Assembly: GCA_019095985.1 (NCBI GenBank)
Contig: CM032664.1
Location: 55,317,139-55,381,138 of the forward strand
DNA length: 64,000 nt
Direction: 5' to 3'
From: Streblospio benedicti
Lineage: Eukaryota; Annelida; Polychaeta; Spionida; Spionidae
Shown here: positions 12,965-24,031 of the stretch, in pieces
Position numbering within the stretch: the stretch's first letter is position 1
How the letters are laid out: every line of letters begins with the position of its first letter
Made by a program: the position numbers and the translations under genes
Notes under the pieces: model-generated
What the model was told of the DNA's origin: nothing
Seen by the model: the letters and a program-made list of their open reading frames with translations, nothing else
Databases searched by the model: none

Positions 12965-13405
12965 GTGGCCCTAACGGGACTAGGGTAACTCACGATGCCA
13001 AGGCTATGAGACCAAAATGATGCCATCATCCCAAGTAGCGTTGGCTGTTGACGAAAAAAGGTTACTCTGAGGAACCGAATTGTGTCTGTAATCCCCCACG
13101 TAATCTATATACTTGGTCCAGTATCATCCCAACCCAAAGGTCGTGGGTTCGAATCCCACCTGAGGACGAAATTTTGGGAGGTCTAATGTTTCACCCGTGT
13201 TAAGGTCTGTGATTCTATGAATAACTGTATATTTTTTTCCCAAGTTTGCTAATGAATTCAATTCTACTCTCAATGTTCTGCCAAGCTCTCCTGCCACTGT
13301 ATTGACATAGCTGAAGTCAGACATCTTCCATTTTACTATATCAAGTGGCACTCACGATTCGAAGGTTGTGAGACCAGAATGATACCATCATCCCAAACTA
13401 AGCTG
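12965..13405. repeat. tRNA-derived SINE-like repeats
   Basis: The box 'gggttcgaatcccacc' at about 13,144 is a good polymerase III B-box, as in tRNA-derived SINEs. A clear A-box and cloverleaf were not found, so this is not an intact tRNA. Two related pieces at about 12,968-13,050 and 13,343-13,400 share 'gagaccagaatgatgccatc', and the same piece recurs at about 54,520-54,590. A duplicated 'tcctgccactgtattgacat' block flanks them at 12,911 and 13,290. Confidence 0.6.
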
Positions 13406-13622
13406 ACGTTTGTTAAAAATTCCCAAACACCTGCTTGGTTGTCCCATCACCATTGGCAACTGCGACATAAGGACAGAGCTACGTCTTTAGTGACATTTCT
13501 TACGAAGATGGGAACGGGAAACGTAACCTAACTACGCCCGGGGCAATCAATTTACTTAATTGCCTGACTAATTGGGGTGGACGCTAAAGTCCACCCTCCC
13601 CGGGCACCTACTCTAGCTTTGC

Positions 13623-14236
13623 TCACACTATATATTGAAGAATCACCGTACTAGGTGAATCCGACATCATGAAAGCAATGCGTGTCTCTTCTTTCATCAT
13701 TTGGTATGCACAATACGCTCCCTTTTCCCCCATTATGGACGCAGACATCAAGTAGTAACCGGCCTCCGGACACGTGAACACACCGCTGGAAGCATCATAC
13801 CTGCAGACGAGAATCGTCGGGTACTATATTAAGTATAGTATAATCAAACATGCCGAGTCATAGGTAAAATTATATTTTATCTATGCTACCTAATGAATTA
13901 AGAGGGATTCACATGTAGTCCAAGCGTGCTACATACCCATTTCCAGTGTTGATGTCCACCGTATCGAAAACGAGGGTGCTGCCTGGTGCGATTGACCGGG
14001 TCTGCGAAGTGCTCGCGGAGAAGGCAATGGTTGGCACTTGCCGGTCTGAAAACAATGAGTCAGCATGGAGTCTACTTATGAATGTGAGTTATAAACGTAT
14101 AAAAAGACAATATACTAGTGTGGGAATAAAGATAAAATGTATATGTGTATAGAATCTGTGCTTAATATCCTAGTGCCGGAGGTGAAGAAATGCAGGATAT
14201 TGGTGCTCGAGGTGACCAGACTTGACCACATCTTTG

Positions 14237-14277
<41 letters not shown>

Positions 14278-15495
14278 GGCCACTCCCTCTCTTCACTTGT
14301 TTCCACGGTAGAAGAGTATTAGGGTTTGCAAAGTCACTGTCTTACTTCAACAAAGGGAAATGTATATGTCCTCAGTACCTTTTCAATGAATGTCTCTGGG
14401 TCACGTCTGGTTTGACAAAATAACGTTTGCATTTTGTTGTCTCGTAAAGACAGCAGACAGCTGTCAAACTATTGCATATCAATTCAATTTTATCGCTGTT
14501 GTTAGACAGTCCTTCATTACAAATAGCATGTCAATACAACGCATGCCTAAACAGTAATACCCAAACCCACTTGGGTTGGTAAGAAAAAACACTTAAATGT
14601 ACTAACCAAGTCTTATTCTTGTTAATTTTCAGTGTGAACTGAATAAGACGTTAATTATAAAAAATAGGCATATAATAAACAACTGAATATAAACTCAAAT
14701 ATGTGTTATAATGGTGTGAATACCTTATTACTGTGTTGATGTTTCTAGAGCAGAAAATGCGGAGATCACTGATGTGTAACAGAAGAGATATCATTTTGTG
14801 TATGATCCATGTGTTTACATGATTTTAAATCAGTGTGATCACACGCATTAACCAAACTGAACTCTATATCAAACAGCGCCACTAAAACTTGAACTTTATA
14901 ACAATAATTAATTGACACATTTGTGGTACAAACTCACCACAACAACGCGAGAACAAAATCACGCTCTTGAACACCTACAGCGGTGATGGTTCTTATTCTA
15001 AGCTTTCATAATGCTGCAGAAATTCATGTGGCTCATCACCTTGCAAACCAATACGCTTGACAAGATTTTTATGGAGTCAGCCTAATTGAAAACAACCAAC
15101 AGGTAGGCCTAAGAGAGAGTAGTTTTTTTAATTTGGCGTCAGACGGGGAGGGGACATAATCAGTACTATTCTGGTGGTTTGGGCATTAAGTAAGTGCTTA
15201 TATATACATATCAATTTTAATAGTGCACACCAAATGCTAATGGCCCGCAAATTTCTAACTTACTAACTAGCACTTGAACAGTGTTCTCAGTTCTCGTCAT
15301 CCTTTCCTCGAGTGGGCCTACCCGACGATCCATCTTCTCTTCCATCTTCTCTTCCATCTTCTCTTCCATCTTCTCTTCCATCTTATTTTCCAGCATACGA
15401 ACCGCCTCCCACACATCGGGACTATCACCCGTCGCCGGAGAGGCCGAGGCCGCAGCCACACAGACAGCCAGAGCGCACAGCAAGGTGAACAGCAT
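13623..15495 (-). CDS. Secreted coiled-coil C1q-domain protein, C-terminally short
   Basis: Three exons join in phase. Exon 1 is 15,495-15,264: a signal peptide (MLFTLLCALAVCVAAASASP) followed by a heptad-rich stretch with four 'MEEK' repeats, ending at a GTAAGT donor. Exon 2 is 14,045-13,937 ('VPTIAFSASTSQTRSIAPGS', then 'LVFDTVDINTGNG'). Exon 3 is 13,800-13,623 ('YDASSGVFTCPEAGYYLMSA'). These are the first beta strands of a C1q/TNF-like domain, as in secreted C1q proteins that trimerise through a coiled coil and act as recognition lectins. The domain stops after about 90 residues ('STVILQYIV' then TGA) where about 130 are usual, so the last strands are missing. It may be truncated, a pseudogene, or lack an unseen exon. 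An alternative start eight codons upstream is less good because the hydrophobic signal begins at the second Met. Confidence 0.8.
14240..14276. repeat. (CA)n microsatellite in the gap between C1q exons
   Basis: About 18 uninterrupted CA units follow 'gtgcgcg' in intron 1 of the C1q gene. The rest of the intron has no other recognisable feature. Confidence 0.9.
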
Positions 15496-15529
15496 GGTTG
15501 GGTAATGTCTCGCCACCACCGGTAATCAT

Positions 15530-16390
15530 TGCTTTTTATCTGTGTCGGGGTGTGTTATCACCAGGACAATATACATTACCGGTATATGCCAGCGACGTCT
15601 ACAGTCGAGCCGTGAAACACATTTTTAAAGCATAGAGGCTGCAGATTTCTCTAAACAAGCCGTTTTAGTATCTTTTTTTCTTCCTGTAACTTGAAGTGGC
15701 ACTTTTGAAAAACATTATCTATGGTCACGAGACTCACCAGTATTTTTTCTGCGTATATAAACCAACTCGTTATATTTAATCCACATAGCAGGTGCTCCTG
15801 GCATGTGTTATATGAAAATGGTAAATGTATACATGGGAAGAGTGAATGAATATGTTGGTTTTATTTGTATGTTCAAGTAGGACACAGATTTACAAAGCAG
15901 CACGAAAGTCCACTAGAATTTGCGCATGGAAGAGAAGCGGTGATAATAACTATTTTAGTAGCTTATTACATTCAACATTAATATTGGGGTGAGGAAACTG
16001 AAATAGAACTTTTTTGGACGTCCTTCTTTCTCTGGTCAGTAAGTAATATTTTCAACAAACGGGGAAGCTACGTGTGTTTTTTATATATATCATAAATATT
16101 TTTGAATACTAAGATATAAACGAAATGAGATGTTTTTTACTGGCTTATACACCATGATTCTGTTTGCACATACGTATAGCACTGCAATATAATAGTATTC
16201 AGTCAGTTATTTTATCAAGCACAAATGTACAAGTCCACAACGCGAATAGTCAAGACACCAGCAGTTGTATTCCCACCAACTGATAAATTCATACAAGAAA
16301 ACAGTGTGAAAACTTACACAATACAATCGCAGTGTATGCATGCCTATCGTGATCATGTATGTATGGAGCATATTCAAATTACCTTGTGTG
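15530..16390. other. Upstream region of the C1q gene, no gene seen
   Basis: This is AT-rich non-coding DNA between the C1q first exon and the next repeat. I see no clear TATA box, and no open frame is convincing on either strand. Confidence 0.4.
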
Positions 16391-17400
16391 ATAATCTCAT
16401 ACAGTGAACATCTCATTTGTTTGTTGAGTGTCTCGGGGGCAAGCCACGGGCCGTGCTGTGTGTACTACAAGAGGTCCAGATAAAATGGAGGGTTTCTCAT
16501 TCATTATGTACATGTAACTTAAATTCCACATACATGTATTGCGCTGCTATATACAGAAGAAAAAAAACATTAAAGGTATTATGAACCAAGAGACCAATTC
16601 TGGTGTGTACTGCACAGCTCTGGTTCTATAACTGTAACACATTAGACAGTTAAACTGATACGGTACTGTACATACCGTGACACTGGGGGCGTACTGGCTT
16701 CTCATAGTGACATCAGTAATTCCGCTGAAGCCCGTCAGGCGGCATTGCAAGTTGTATGACTTGAGCGCAGCACACACAGTGCATCACCACCTCTTTTTTC
16801 ATGGTCATATCTTATCATTTTTATTGATGTTTGCTTTGGTCTTCCCATTCGGTTTCTTTGAGGCTTGGTGATTTTCTAGTATTCTACCATTGCTTGTTTT
16901 GCTGGTGTTTCCTCTTGTAATCTACACACATGGCCGAAACTTGTCATCCTTCTCCCCTCAAATTTTCTGTCCATGGCTTTTCTTTTGCAATTTTACGTTA
17001 GTCATTATTGTTTATTTTCTTTGGATATTGGAATACTGTTATTTTTCTTGGCAGTCTTCTGTGAAATGAGTCTATTAAATTGGCAAGGCTTTGGGTGAGG
17101 GTCCATAGTGAGCTATTGTAAAGGAAAATTGCTGATTCGAAGTAGTTGAAATATCTTAACATTTGTTGAAATTGAGGGGTGTTTTGATTTGTAGATGTCC
17201 TTGCTATTTTTCCTGTTGTGAATGATATTTGATGTTCGCTGTTTGATGTCTGTTTCTGTGCTTGTATTATTTCCAAGCAGCTTGCATTTCTTCCATCCAC
17301 CTGTTTCTGGGTGTAACTGTGTTCTTTTAGTATTTTATTTATGTGGGTAGGGATGTTGCATACTTTCTGTTTTGCTCTAACTTACTTGAAGGTTGGCTGC
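16390..17400 (-). mobile_element. LINE 3' fragment, second copy
   Basis: Minus-strand reading gives 'ESAIFLYNSSLWTLTQSLAN' followed by 'LIDSFHRRLPRKITVFQYPK', the RT C-terminal blocks also seen at 4,640-5,643. The 16,645-16,900 part matches the same downstream sequence as the first copy. 16,390-16,645 matches the repeat at window start, which may be the family's 3' untranslated end. The copy is 5'-truncated and frame-interrupted. Confidence 0.8.
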
Positions 17401-17672
17401 TATCCGCTGTTGTATGTTGGTGGAAATGACATTTGTATCATACGCATTAAGACACTATTGAAAGCCCCGTTAAAAGAACCACAGAGAAGCCACGAAAAGA
17501 TCTGTACAATGTAGGGCCCTCAACGTAACAAATTAGTTTTGCTGCAAGCATGCAAATTCCTAGAGCACAATGGTTTTCATGTAAACAGTGATAATTCGAA
17601 TCATAAAGGAATACTGACATGCATTTTGCATTACTTGTGTGGTAGGCCAAGAACTTTAGTGGTGACTTATTA

Positions 17673-18324
17673 CCCCCCTGTTAGAGTGAGCACGTGGAAC
17701 GCAGAGTCCGCGCGCCCTACGCGTGAGAACACCGTCCAAGGGCTAGGGCTAAAACAAATGAGAGAAAATGTTCACTCCTGGCGGAGTAAAAGTGGCGCAG
17801 CAGGCAAAATTGTGATATGATGCACCGCAGGGCACCGACAGACGTCGACTGTGGCGTGAGCACTGAGGCAGACGAAGTCCGCACCATTCTTGGCGCGGAT
17901 AGGTCTTGCGGCGTACACCGACGTACAGCGGAGGTGAACGACGTTCATTTTACGTGGGACCGAAGCAGAAGGTGTCATCACAAATACGGCTTCGTGCGGC
18001 GACGAACGAACTAAAAAAAGATCAAAGGAAATTTAATCAATAATCCCCCTCCGCGCGGAGTTGTCACACGGCGTTAAAAATCCACTTCTCCAGAGAAGTG
18101 GAAGGATTCCGCGCAAATTTTGCTCGCGGAGGTGATGCGAAGGTAGAACGGAGCCTGCTCGGAGCACACAAGAGTCCGCTGGGCGACGCGTCGGAGCCAT
18201 CCAGCGCCGTCGACCCTATTTTTCACTGAAAGGGTTAATTTCCCAATTTTTCATCTTTTTTACGGACTCTGTCCTTTTTGTCGACTAAAAATTGACGCGG
18301 AGTCGGCACTCTAACAGGGGGGGG
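17673..18324. mobile_element. 652 bp non-autonomous DNA transposon with TIRs
   Basis: The ends are inverted copies: CCCCCCTGTTAGAGTG at the left and CACTCTAACAGGGGGGGG at the right. Both are flanked by TA (17,671-17,672 and 18,325-18,326), consistent with a TA target duplication. The interior is GC-rich relative to the surroundings, with several CG-rich words and the palindrome 'ccacttctccagagaagtgg', and it has no transposase. Confidence 0.75.
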
Positions 18325-18329
18325 TACTG

Positions 18330-20170
18330 GTGTGCTAAAATAGTTGCAGTGGCTGTACATTAATTTCGTACGCACCTGCAAACGACTTCCAGCATGGTCA
18401 ACGCACGCCAATAGCATCATTTGGTCTCTGTCAAAACTTCTCTAATGTCTTCCATCCAATGAAAGGGCCAGTTACTGACCTCCCTCGTTTATATCACCTC
18501 CAGATACGTATCAAATGAAATTAACACTTGATTGTAACTAGGGGCGGTCATTTACCTTTACTACCTATAGCTCATGTTTTTATACTTTGACTGTTGCAGT
18601 ATAAAGTAAAAAAAAAATCGTTTGCCAAACTACGTCTTCTTTTGTCTAGTAAATCACCTGCATCAACGCCATGCCCTAATCAACGCTTTGTCATCAATAT
18701 GTGGGCAAGTTAGCAATAGAGTGTCGCTAAGAAAAGGACGCTGGGCCCTGTTTGAAAAAAAAGAAATCCACACAATTACTGTACTTTTTCTCGTCTGTCG
18801 TGTTGCATAAATAATTTTACGGGAACGACAGTGTCCATGATTCCCACCATAAATCTTGTACTATTTAGAAAGAATTTGTCCTGCCTCTAAATCTTGACGA
18901 TGCACCTTTGCATCATTCAAACAAACACTCATCTGATAACACAGTCGTCTAAATCAAACAAAACGCCTTCAATAAGTTACAAATACAATACCAACATTGT
19001 TAAGAAATCTAGAGCCCACTTATATAATGCTCTCTGAACTAGATGATCATGTGATTTTAGGTGTTCAATATGTTCACCGAATTTTATCAGATTGACAATT
19101 AATTGTGCCTGATCAGTCCCAATTTAGATATTTTCTTATCACTGCAGGCAAAGATCGTATAAAAACATGTTTTGATGCTATAAAAACGCGCCATTTCTGT
19201 GTAACTGTCTCACTTCTGCTGGCGGCTTCTTTGGGCAACATAATTGTAAGTACAATATTAATTTAATTTATGAATGTACATATGCACCTACAAAAGTAAA
19301 TATGCATGCTTGGATCCGTGTATGTGTGTGCATATATGTGTGTGTGTGCAATAAGTAGTATGCATTATTATCGGGTGTTCAGTGTAGTCTCTAATCTGTT
19401 TTATTTTGGTCACCAGTAGCGTCCTTCTACCAAAGCTTATTTTCTATGTTTGTGTAAAAGAGGTATAAGCCGCACCTCACTAACTGATACACCTTAGATG
19501 ATGGAAGACCTCACTCATTGCAGTAACGTGATAATAGGAACAGCTTGCTAACAGTGACACATAGCTAATAGGGACAACTCAGTGATAGGGACACCTCACT
19601 AAAGAGAACACCTTCAGCATGGAAAGGTGGTCTCCTAACTTCAATCGTGTCCACAAGCATGAAACGGTTGCTCATTGAATGATTATCGGGTTGGTGGGAT
19701 AGTGTCAAGAAAAGAGAACGTTCAATTACTTGAATATGCAAAAATAGAGGTTAAGTTCTTTGCCATTATTTTCAAGCAGTTAGTCAGGTGAAGGGCTTCA
19801 TTACTATTTAAAATAAAACATTCTACCTTGATACAATGCTTCTCTACTGTAATTCTAATACCCAGGCCTGATTGGGATCGGTTGAGACTATACACGAAAA
19901 GCGTGTAGCCTATGAAATTAAATCCCTTTTTAGACAAAATTCATCCCAAATTTACACCCGTCCACACTGCAATGACAGTATCCAATATGGACGCTACTTC
20001 GACTACGATTGAATCAGTATTCACCGTGTCGGAGGTCGTTTTACGACTGACCTGTAATGTCCAGGTGTGGTCGTCGTGTGACGTCGTATGTAGTTGGCAC
20101 TACTCTGTAGTTGTCTCGTGGGGAAACCCACGCGACGGGACGGTCGTCCTTGCACCAAATAGTCAGTCAA
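18330..20170. other. Intergenic stretch with minisatellite-like DNA
   Basis: I support no gene here. 19,470-19,620 contains degenerate repeats of 'atagggacacctcact', the same style of repeat as the 'gagaccacc' units further right. 19,990-20,170 is a GC-richer block with repeated 'gtcgt' words. The rest is AT-rich and unremarkable. Confidence 0.4.
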
Positions 20171-20174
20171 ACAG

Positions 20175-20960
20175 TGTATATCACGTCTGTATGTAGAGTA
20201 TTTTAGTTTAGTTCATGAAACGCCCGCCAGGATCACATTCGCTGATGTGAGTGCGTTGAATTAAAACGCAGACCGCAACTTGTTTCCGATATTACCATTT
20301 ACCAATTTTCGAATGTTGCCTAAACATGTCATGTGAGAAACCTAGATCTCCTACGTTGTCTCTTTAAAAGGTCCAAGGAAATAACAATATGCACAATTTA
20401 CAATCTGTACGAAGAACCTCATCATCGTTACGAAATTGCTTTTTCCACAGAACCTCCTATAAACGTGCCGCTTATCTTGTGAATTCACTCACCAGCTGTA
20501 GAGCAGCCCTTTTGCGGCATTCTACCTATATATGAAAATTTTAAACAGACAGTGATGGCTCAATTAATGTCTGGTCGGCTTCTATCACCAAGTTACGTAA
20601 ATTGGGCGTCATTTAGGTGTACGACAAGCGCACCGAAAATTCTCTCGGCGACAAATCCACGTTTTTCGCCACTTGCCGTCACTGCATAACAGTTGGTCAG
20701 AGATTTGTGACATTACACGTCATTAGGCACTCACTCTTTTTAGGAAACTTGGTGTTAGATCAAATTGCAACATCGCACACTGGAATCATTTGTTGGGGCT
20801 CTAGTGAGCAGTATACACCCCTCCGACATCATGTAAAACACTGTATGTCTCGTTTTCGTATGCAAAAATTACCTTATATGAATGATGTTTGAAAGCTGTT
20901 TCCCAAACAATCAAAGCACACAATGTGTACGGACGTACTCTGTGAATCATACTAGATTGT
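20175..20960. repeat. Dispersed repeat family R3, copy 1
   Basis: This matches 42,286-43,545 in order, with an extra ~90 bp block in the second copy near 43,110-43,200. Shared phrases include 'cacgtctgtatgta', 'acctcatcatcgttacgaaa', 'gatggctcaattaatgt' and 'cacactggaatcatttgttg'. The type of element is unknown and no long frame is conserved between the copies. Confidence 0.65.
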
Positions 20961-21299
20961 GATCAAAGCATCATAGTTTAATTAAAACCATTTGGACGTC
21001 TACTGCATTTTGGCATTACTAATGATGGAAAAGCGTGAACTGAGAGTCTAGATCCTGAATATACATGTCCATAAGCATATGTATGTAACATGCATTGATA
21101 CATTTGAATGCATATAAACTAATTGTAGATTTAAAAACAAGTACAAATATGCTGATTTACAAAAGTAAATCTTGTTAAGAGAAAAATGTGAACTTTGGAA
21201 ATACATAGAAGGTGAACTATTGAAATGAACACGCACACATTGGCAGAAAGAGGCTTTCAATGTGTCAAATCAAAATGATAAAGAATTATAGGTATATTA

Positions 21300-21545
21300 G
21301 CAGACATATGATACAATGAACATGAAAATCATTAATTTGAATATATGTTATATTAGTTTAAGCATGACTTCAACTTTAAAGTACCACTGGTAACCATTTC
21401 ACTAATTTGAATATACTTATATTAGTTTAAGCACTTGCTTTAAGTACCACACCACAGTTTTAAAGAAGAAAATGGCTACAACCCAGTCACAGTCATTTGA
21501 AACATTTGTTTTACATTTTTTACAAATGTTTCAAGTGACTGCATA
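21300..21545. repeat. Tandem duplication and hairpin
   Basis: A ~90 bp unit ('taatttgaatata', then 'tatattagtttaagca') occurs twice between 21,330 and 21,440. Next to it, 21,487-21,542 forms a hairpin with 'agtcatttgaaacatttgt' and its inverted copy around a 12 bp AT loop. Confidence 0.75.
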
Positions 21546-22134
21546 TATGGCTCAAGTAGGTCTATCATTATCAACTTGGTGAGAGATGAGAAGATGAGTT
21601 TCTGGACAATTTGTTATTTTATGGTAACAGCCTGTGTGAAAAAATGTAACTATACTTAAAATAGTACATCATGAAACAGACTTTAAATGCACACCACAAT
21701 TCAATGATAGTTATTATGATATATTATGAAACAGTCTGTAACGACCAGTCTGATCCAGTTATTATAATGTCGAGGTCTAAATCATATCTACTTGACACAG
21801 CACACGTTCAGCAAATAAACACTTCACTTAAAGACGGCTTGTCGTTGAACTAATGCGGGTCATAGTCTGTGACCTAGGATAGTCCATTGTCTTACAAAAA
21901 CAAGGTTAAGTTGTCCTTTAAGTGGCACAGTTACAGGGAAAACGACAAAAGCAAATATCGTGCACTTTGTTTTATTTGTCCGAAACGGCTATTTCAATAT
22001 TGTTAATTACAGTTACCTAGACTTCTTCTATTCATTACATGTTGATATTTTTGACACAAAAGAGGAAAATGAATCTGTATCAATTTTGACACATTCTTGG
22101 TTTATATTGTTCATAATTTCTACAGACGATATTA

Positions 22135-22503
22135 TGTTTGTATGAATGAGAAAATGTGTTGTATTGAAAATTGGAAAATTTACAGATACCTGATTAGGTT
22201 AAATCTGATAAGTACCAGCAGGTTTAGGTTTAACACAATTTATACTAAATAATGTCTTAAAAGTTAAAATCAAATTTGTAGGTTGATTGAAGAAGAATAT
22301 CCAGTGAAGATGCAAAACTCATTTTCTCATATAGAAAATATGTAACACTATAAGGGTAATGGTCTGTTTTCGTGTGGAGATAACACTAGGTTGCGCTAGT
22401 GGTGTCTAGGCCAGCTCGAGTGAGCGTTAGCGAATGAAAGCAGGCTGACAACACAAGTGCATAGCTAGTATTATCTCAACACTAAAAAAGACCATTACCT
22501 TTT
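22135..22503. repeat. Dispersed repeat family R4 with an embedded small MITE
   Basis: 22,135-22,450 matches 41,332-41,631. Within it, 22,353-22,503 has ~40 bp imperfect terminal inverted repeats built on GGTAATGGTCT and 'gagataa-actag', so it forms a ~150 bp MITE. A MITE of the same style lies at 53,022-53,153. Bases 20,960-22,130 outside the features listed show nothing recognisable. Confidence 0.65.
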
Positions 22504-22954
22504 TATCTCCCCAGTTTAACCGAATTATTTAACTTGGTGGTGTTTACTGTTCACAAAGTAGGGAGATAACCTGATCTCCCATGGCTCTTAACCAATCAGA
22601 ATCGAGAATGAACAGCAAACTGTGGAGAAATTAGAGTCCTCATACATTCAAATTCGGGCAATAAAACCACCATGGGTAGGCTGTTATGGATAACTGTGAG
22701 GGTTTCTTGTGAATCATGGCCAAAATCAGAGAAAACATGGATAAATAAGAGACCAATGGCAGATTTTGCAGAACCTTTATCAGTATTCATCAAATATTGT
22801 CAACTTAAAAGGGTAATTTATGTTTCTGCGCATGTGCAGGGACTGCAGGAGTATTTAAACTGTATAGAACGTCTGCTTTACTCACAAATTTTCACTTTCC
22901 AATTTGGCTACATATTTTGTCACAAAAAAGTTAAAGAATTAAACTAGAGCAAAA

Positions 22955-23440
22955 GTGTTCAAAGAACACAGTGTCACTAGAACAACAGCATTGACTTATG
23001 AGCAATTAAGACATATACTGAAGCGATGTATACCTTACGATTAAGAACTTTATGAGTTTGAAGAGAAAATCTCAGAATGAATTTACAGCAGTGATCAATG
23101 TCAGGAATGTTCAGAGAAATATATTGCTCTGTGTGTTGGAATAGTACTAACAGATAATCATCAATATACAGTGTCAAAGCTATCATTTACCACAGTGATA
23201 TACATGTATGGTAAAAGCTTATTGAAAATCTTTCATAAATTGCAAAGCCCACTTTAATAATAAAGTGCCCAACATCAAATCGAGTTTGGTGTCGCCTTAT
23301 ACCTCATAGTTGTGTAAAGTTTGAACGAAATCATTTCATCGGTAAATGCTCTAGCTTGTCCAGAGAAATACATAGATACGTACATGTACATTGTTAGAAA
23401 CGGAGTGAACACAAAGCTTTCTCCTCCGCTGCTGAAGCAA
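22955..23440. repeat. Dispersed repeat family R1, copy 2
   Basis: This is the second long copy of the family at 9,350-9,875, ending in the same 'tttgaacgaaatc' tail and 'ctgctgaag' block. The 23,440-23,930 stretch upstream of the kinase gene is AT-rich with no gene seen. Confidence 0.6.
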
Positions 23441-24031
23441 TGCAACGAAGTCTACATTTAATGGCAATACAAGACGCACAGTCATTAAACTACATCCATG
23501 TCAAGTGGCATTCTCATATCAGATATAGTTTTGTCGTTATATATAATGGGCATATATTTAATCATTTCTTGACAGGGCTGAGGTCACGGTAAAACCAGAC
23601 ACATCCTTTTCCACTCTAAAAAAAGTACTAATTCATTGAATTTATCATCTTCTTAACGTATATCTGATGCTCACAAAACGTTGTAGTACACTACTGGGTA
23701 GTCAAAGTAGCTATAAACTTCTTAAAATCGTTTGTCATATTTGTAAATATGTTTGGAAACAGTCGGTTGGAAAGGTATAGAATTTCATTATAGATGATAA
23801 ATAGGTGATTGGGACTAACGTCTTGAAAGGAGAAGGGACTTTCAATAAAATTGATATATAACTTTTATTATATAAGTCAAGTATGATGTATGTTTTATTA
23901 CTGAATCATTAGCTTTAATTGACTTCACTTGATACATATGTGACAATGAAGCCGTAAAATATGCTTTAGGACAAGAGTATTCGGATGCAACATCGGAGGC
24001 ACCTAGAGTGACGACAGCAGCAACAGCAAAG

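Noticed and set aside
13130-13175. Possible tRNA gene
   Set aside because: Only the B-box arm is convincing. There is no acceptor stem or A-box, so it is treated as a SINE remnant.
13124-13351. Minus-strand frame ending 'RPQVGFEPTTFGLG'
   Set aside because: The VGFEPTT phrase is a well-known false translation of tRNA-like DNA; here it comes from the SINE B-box.
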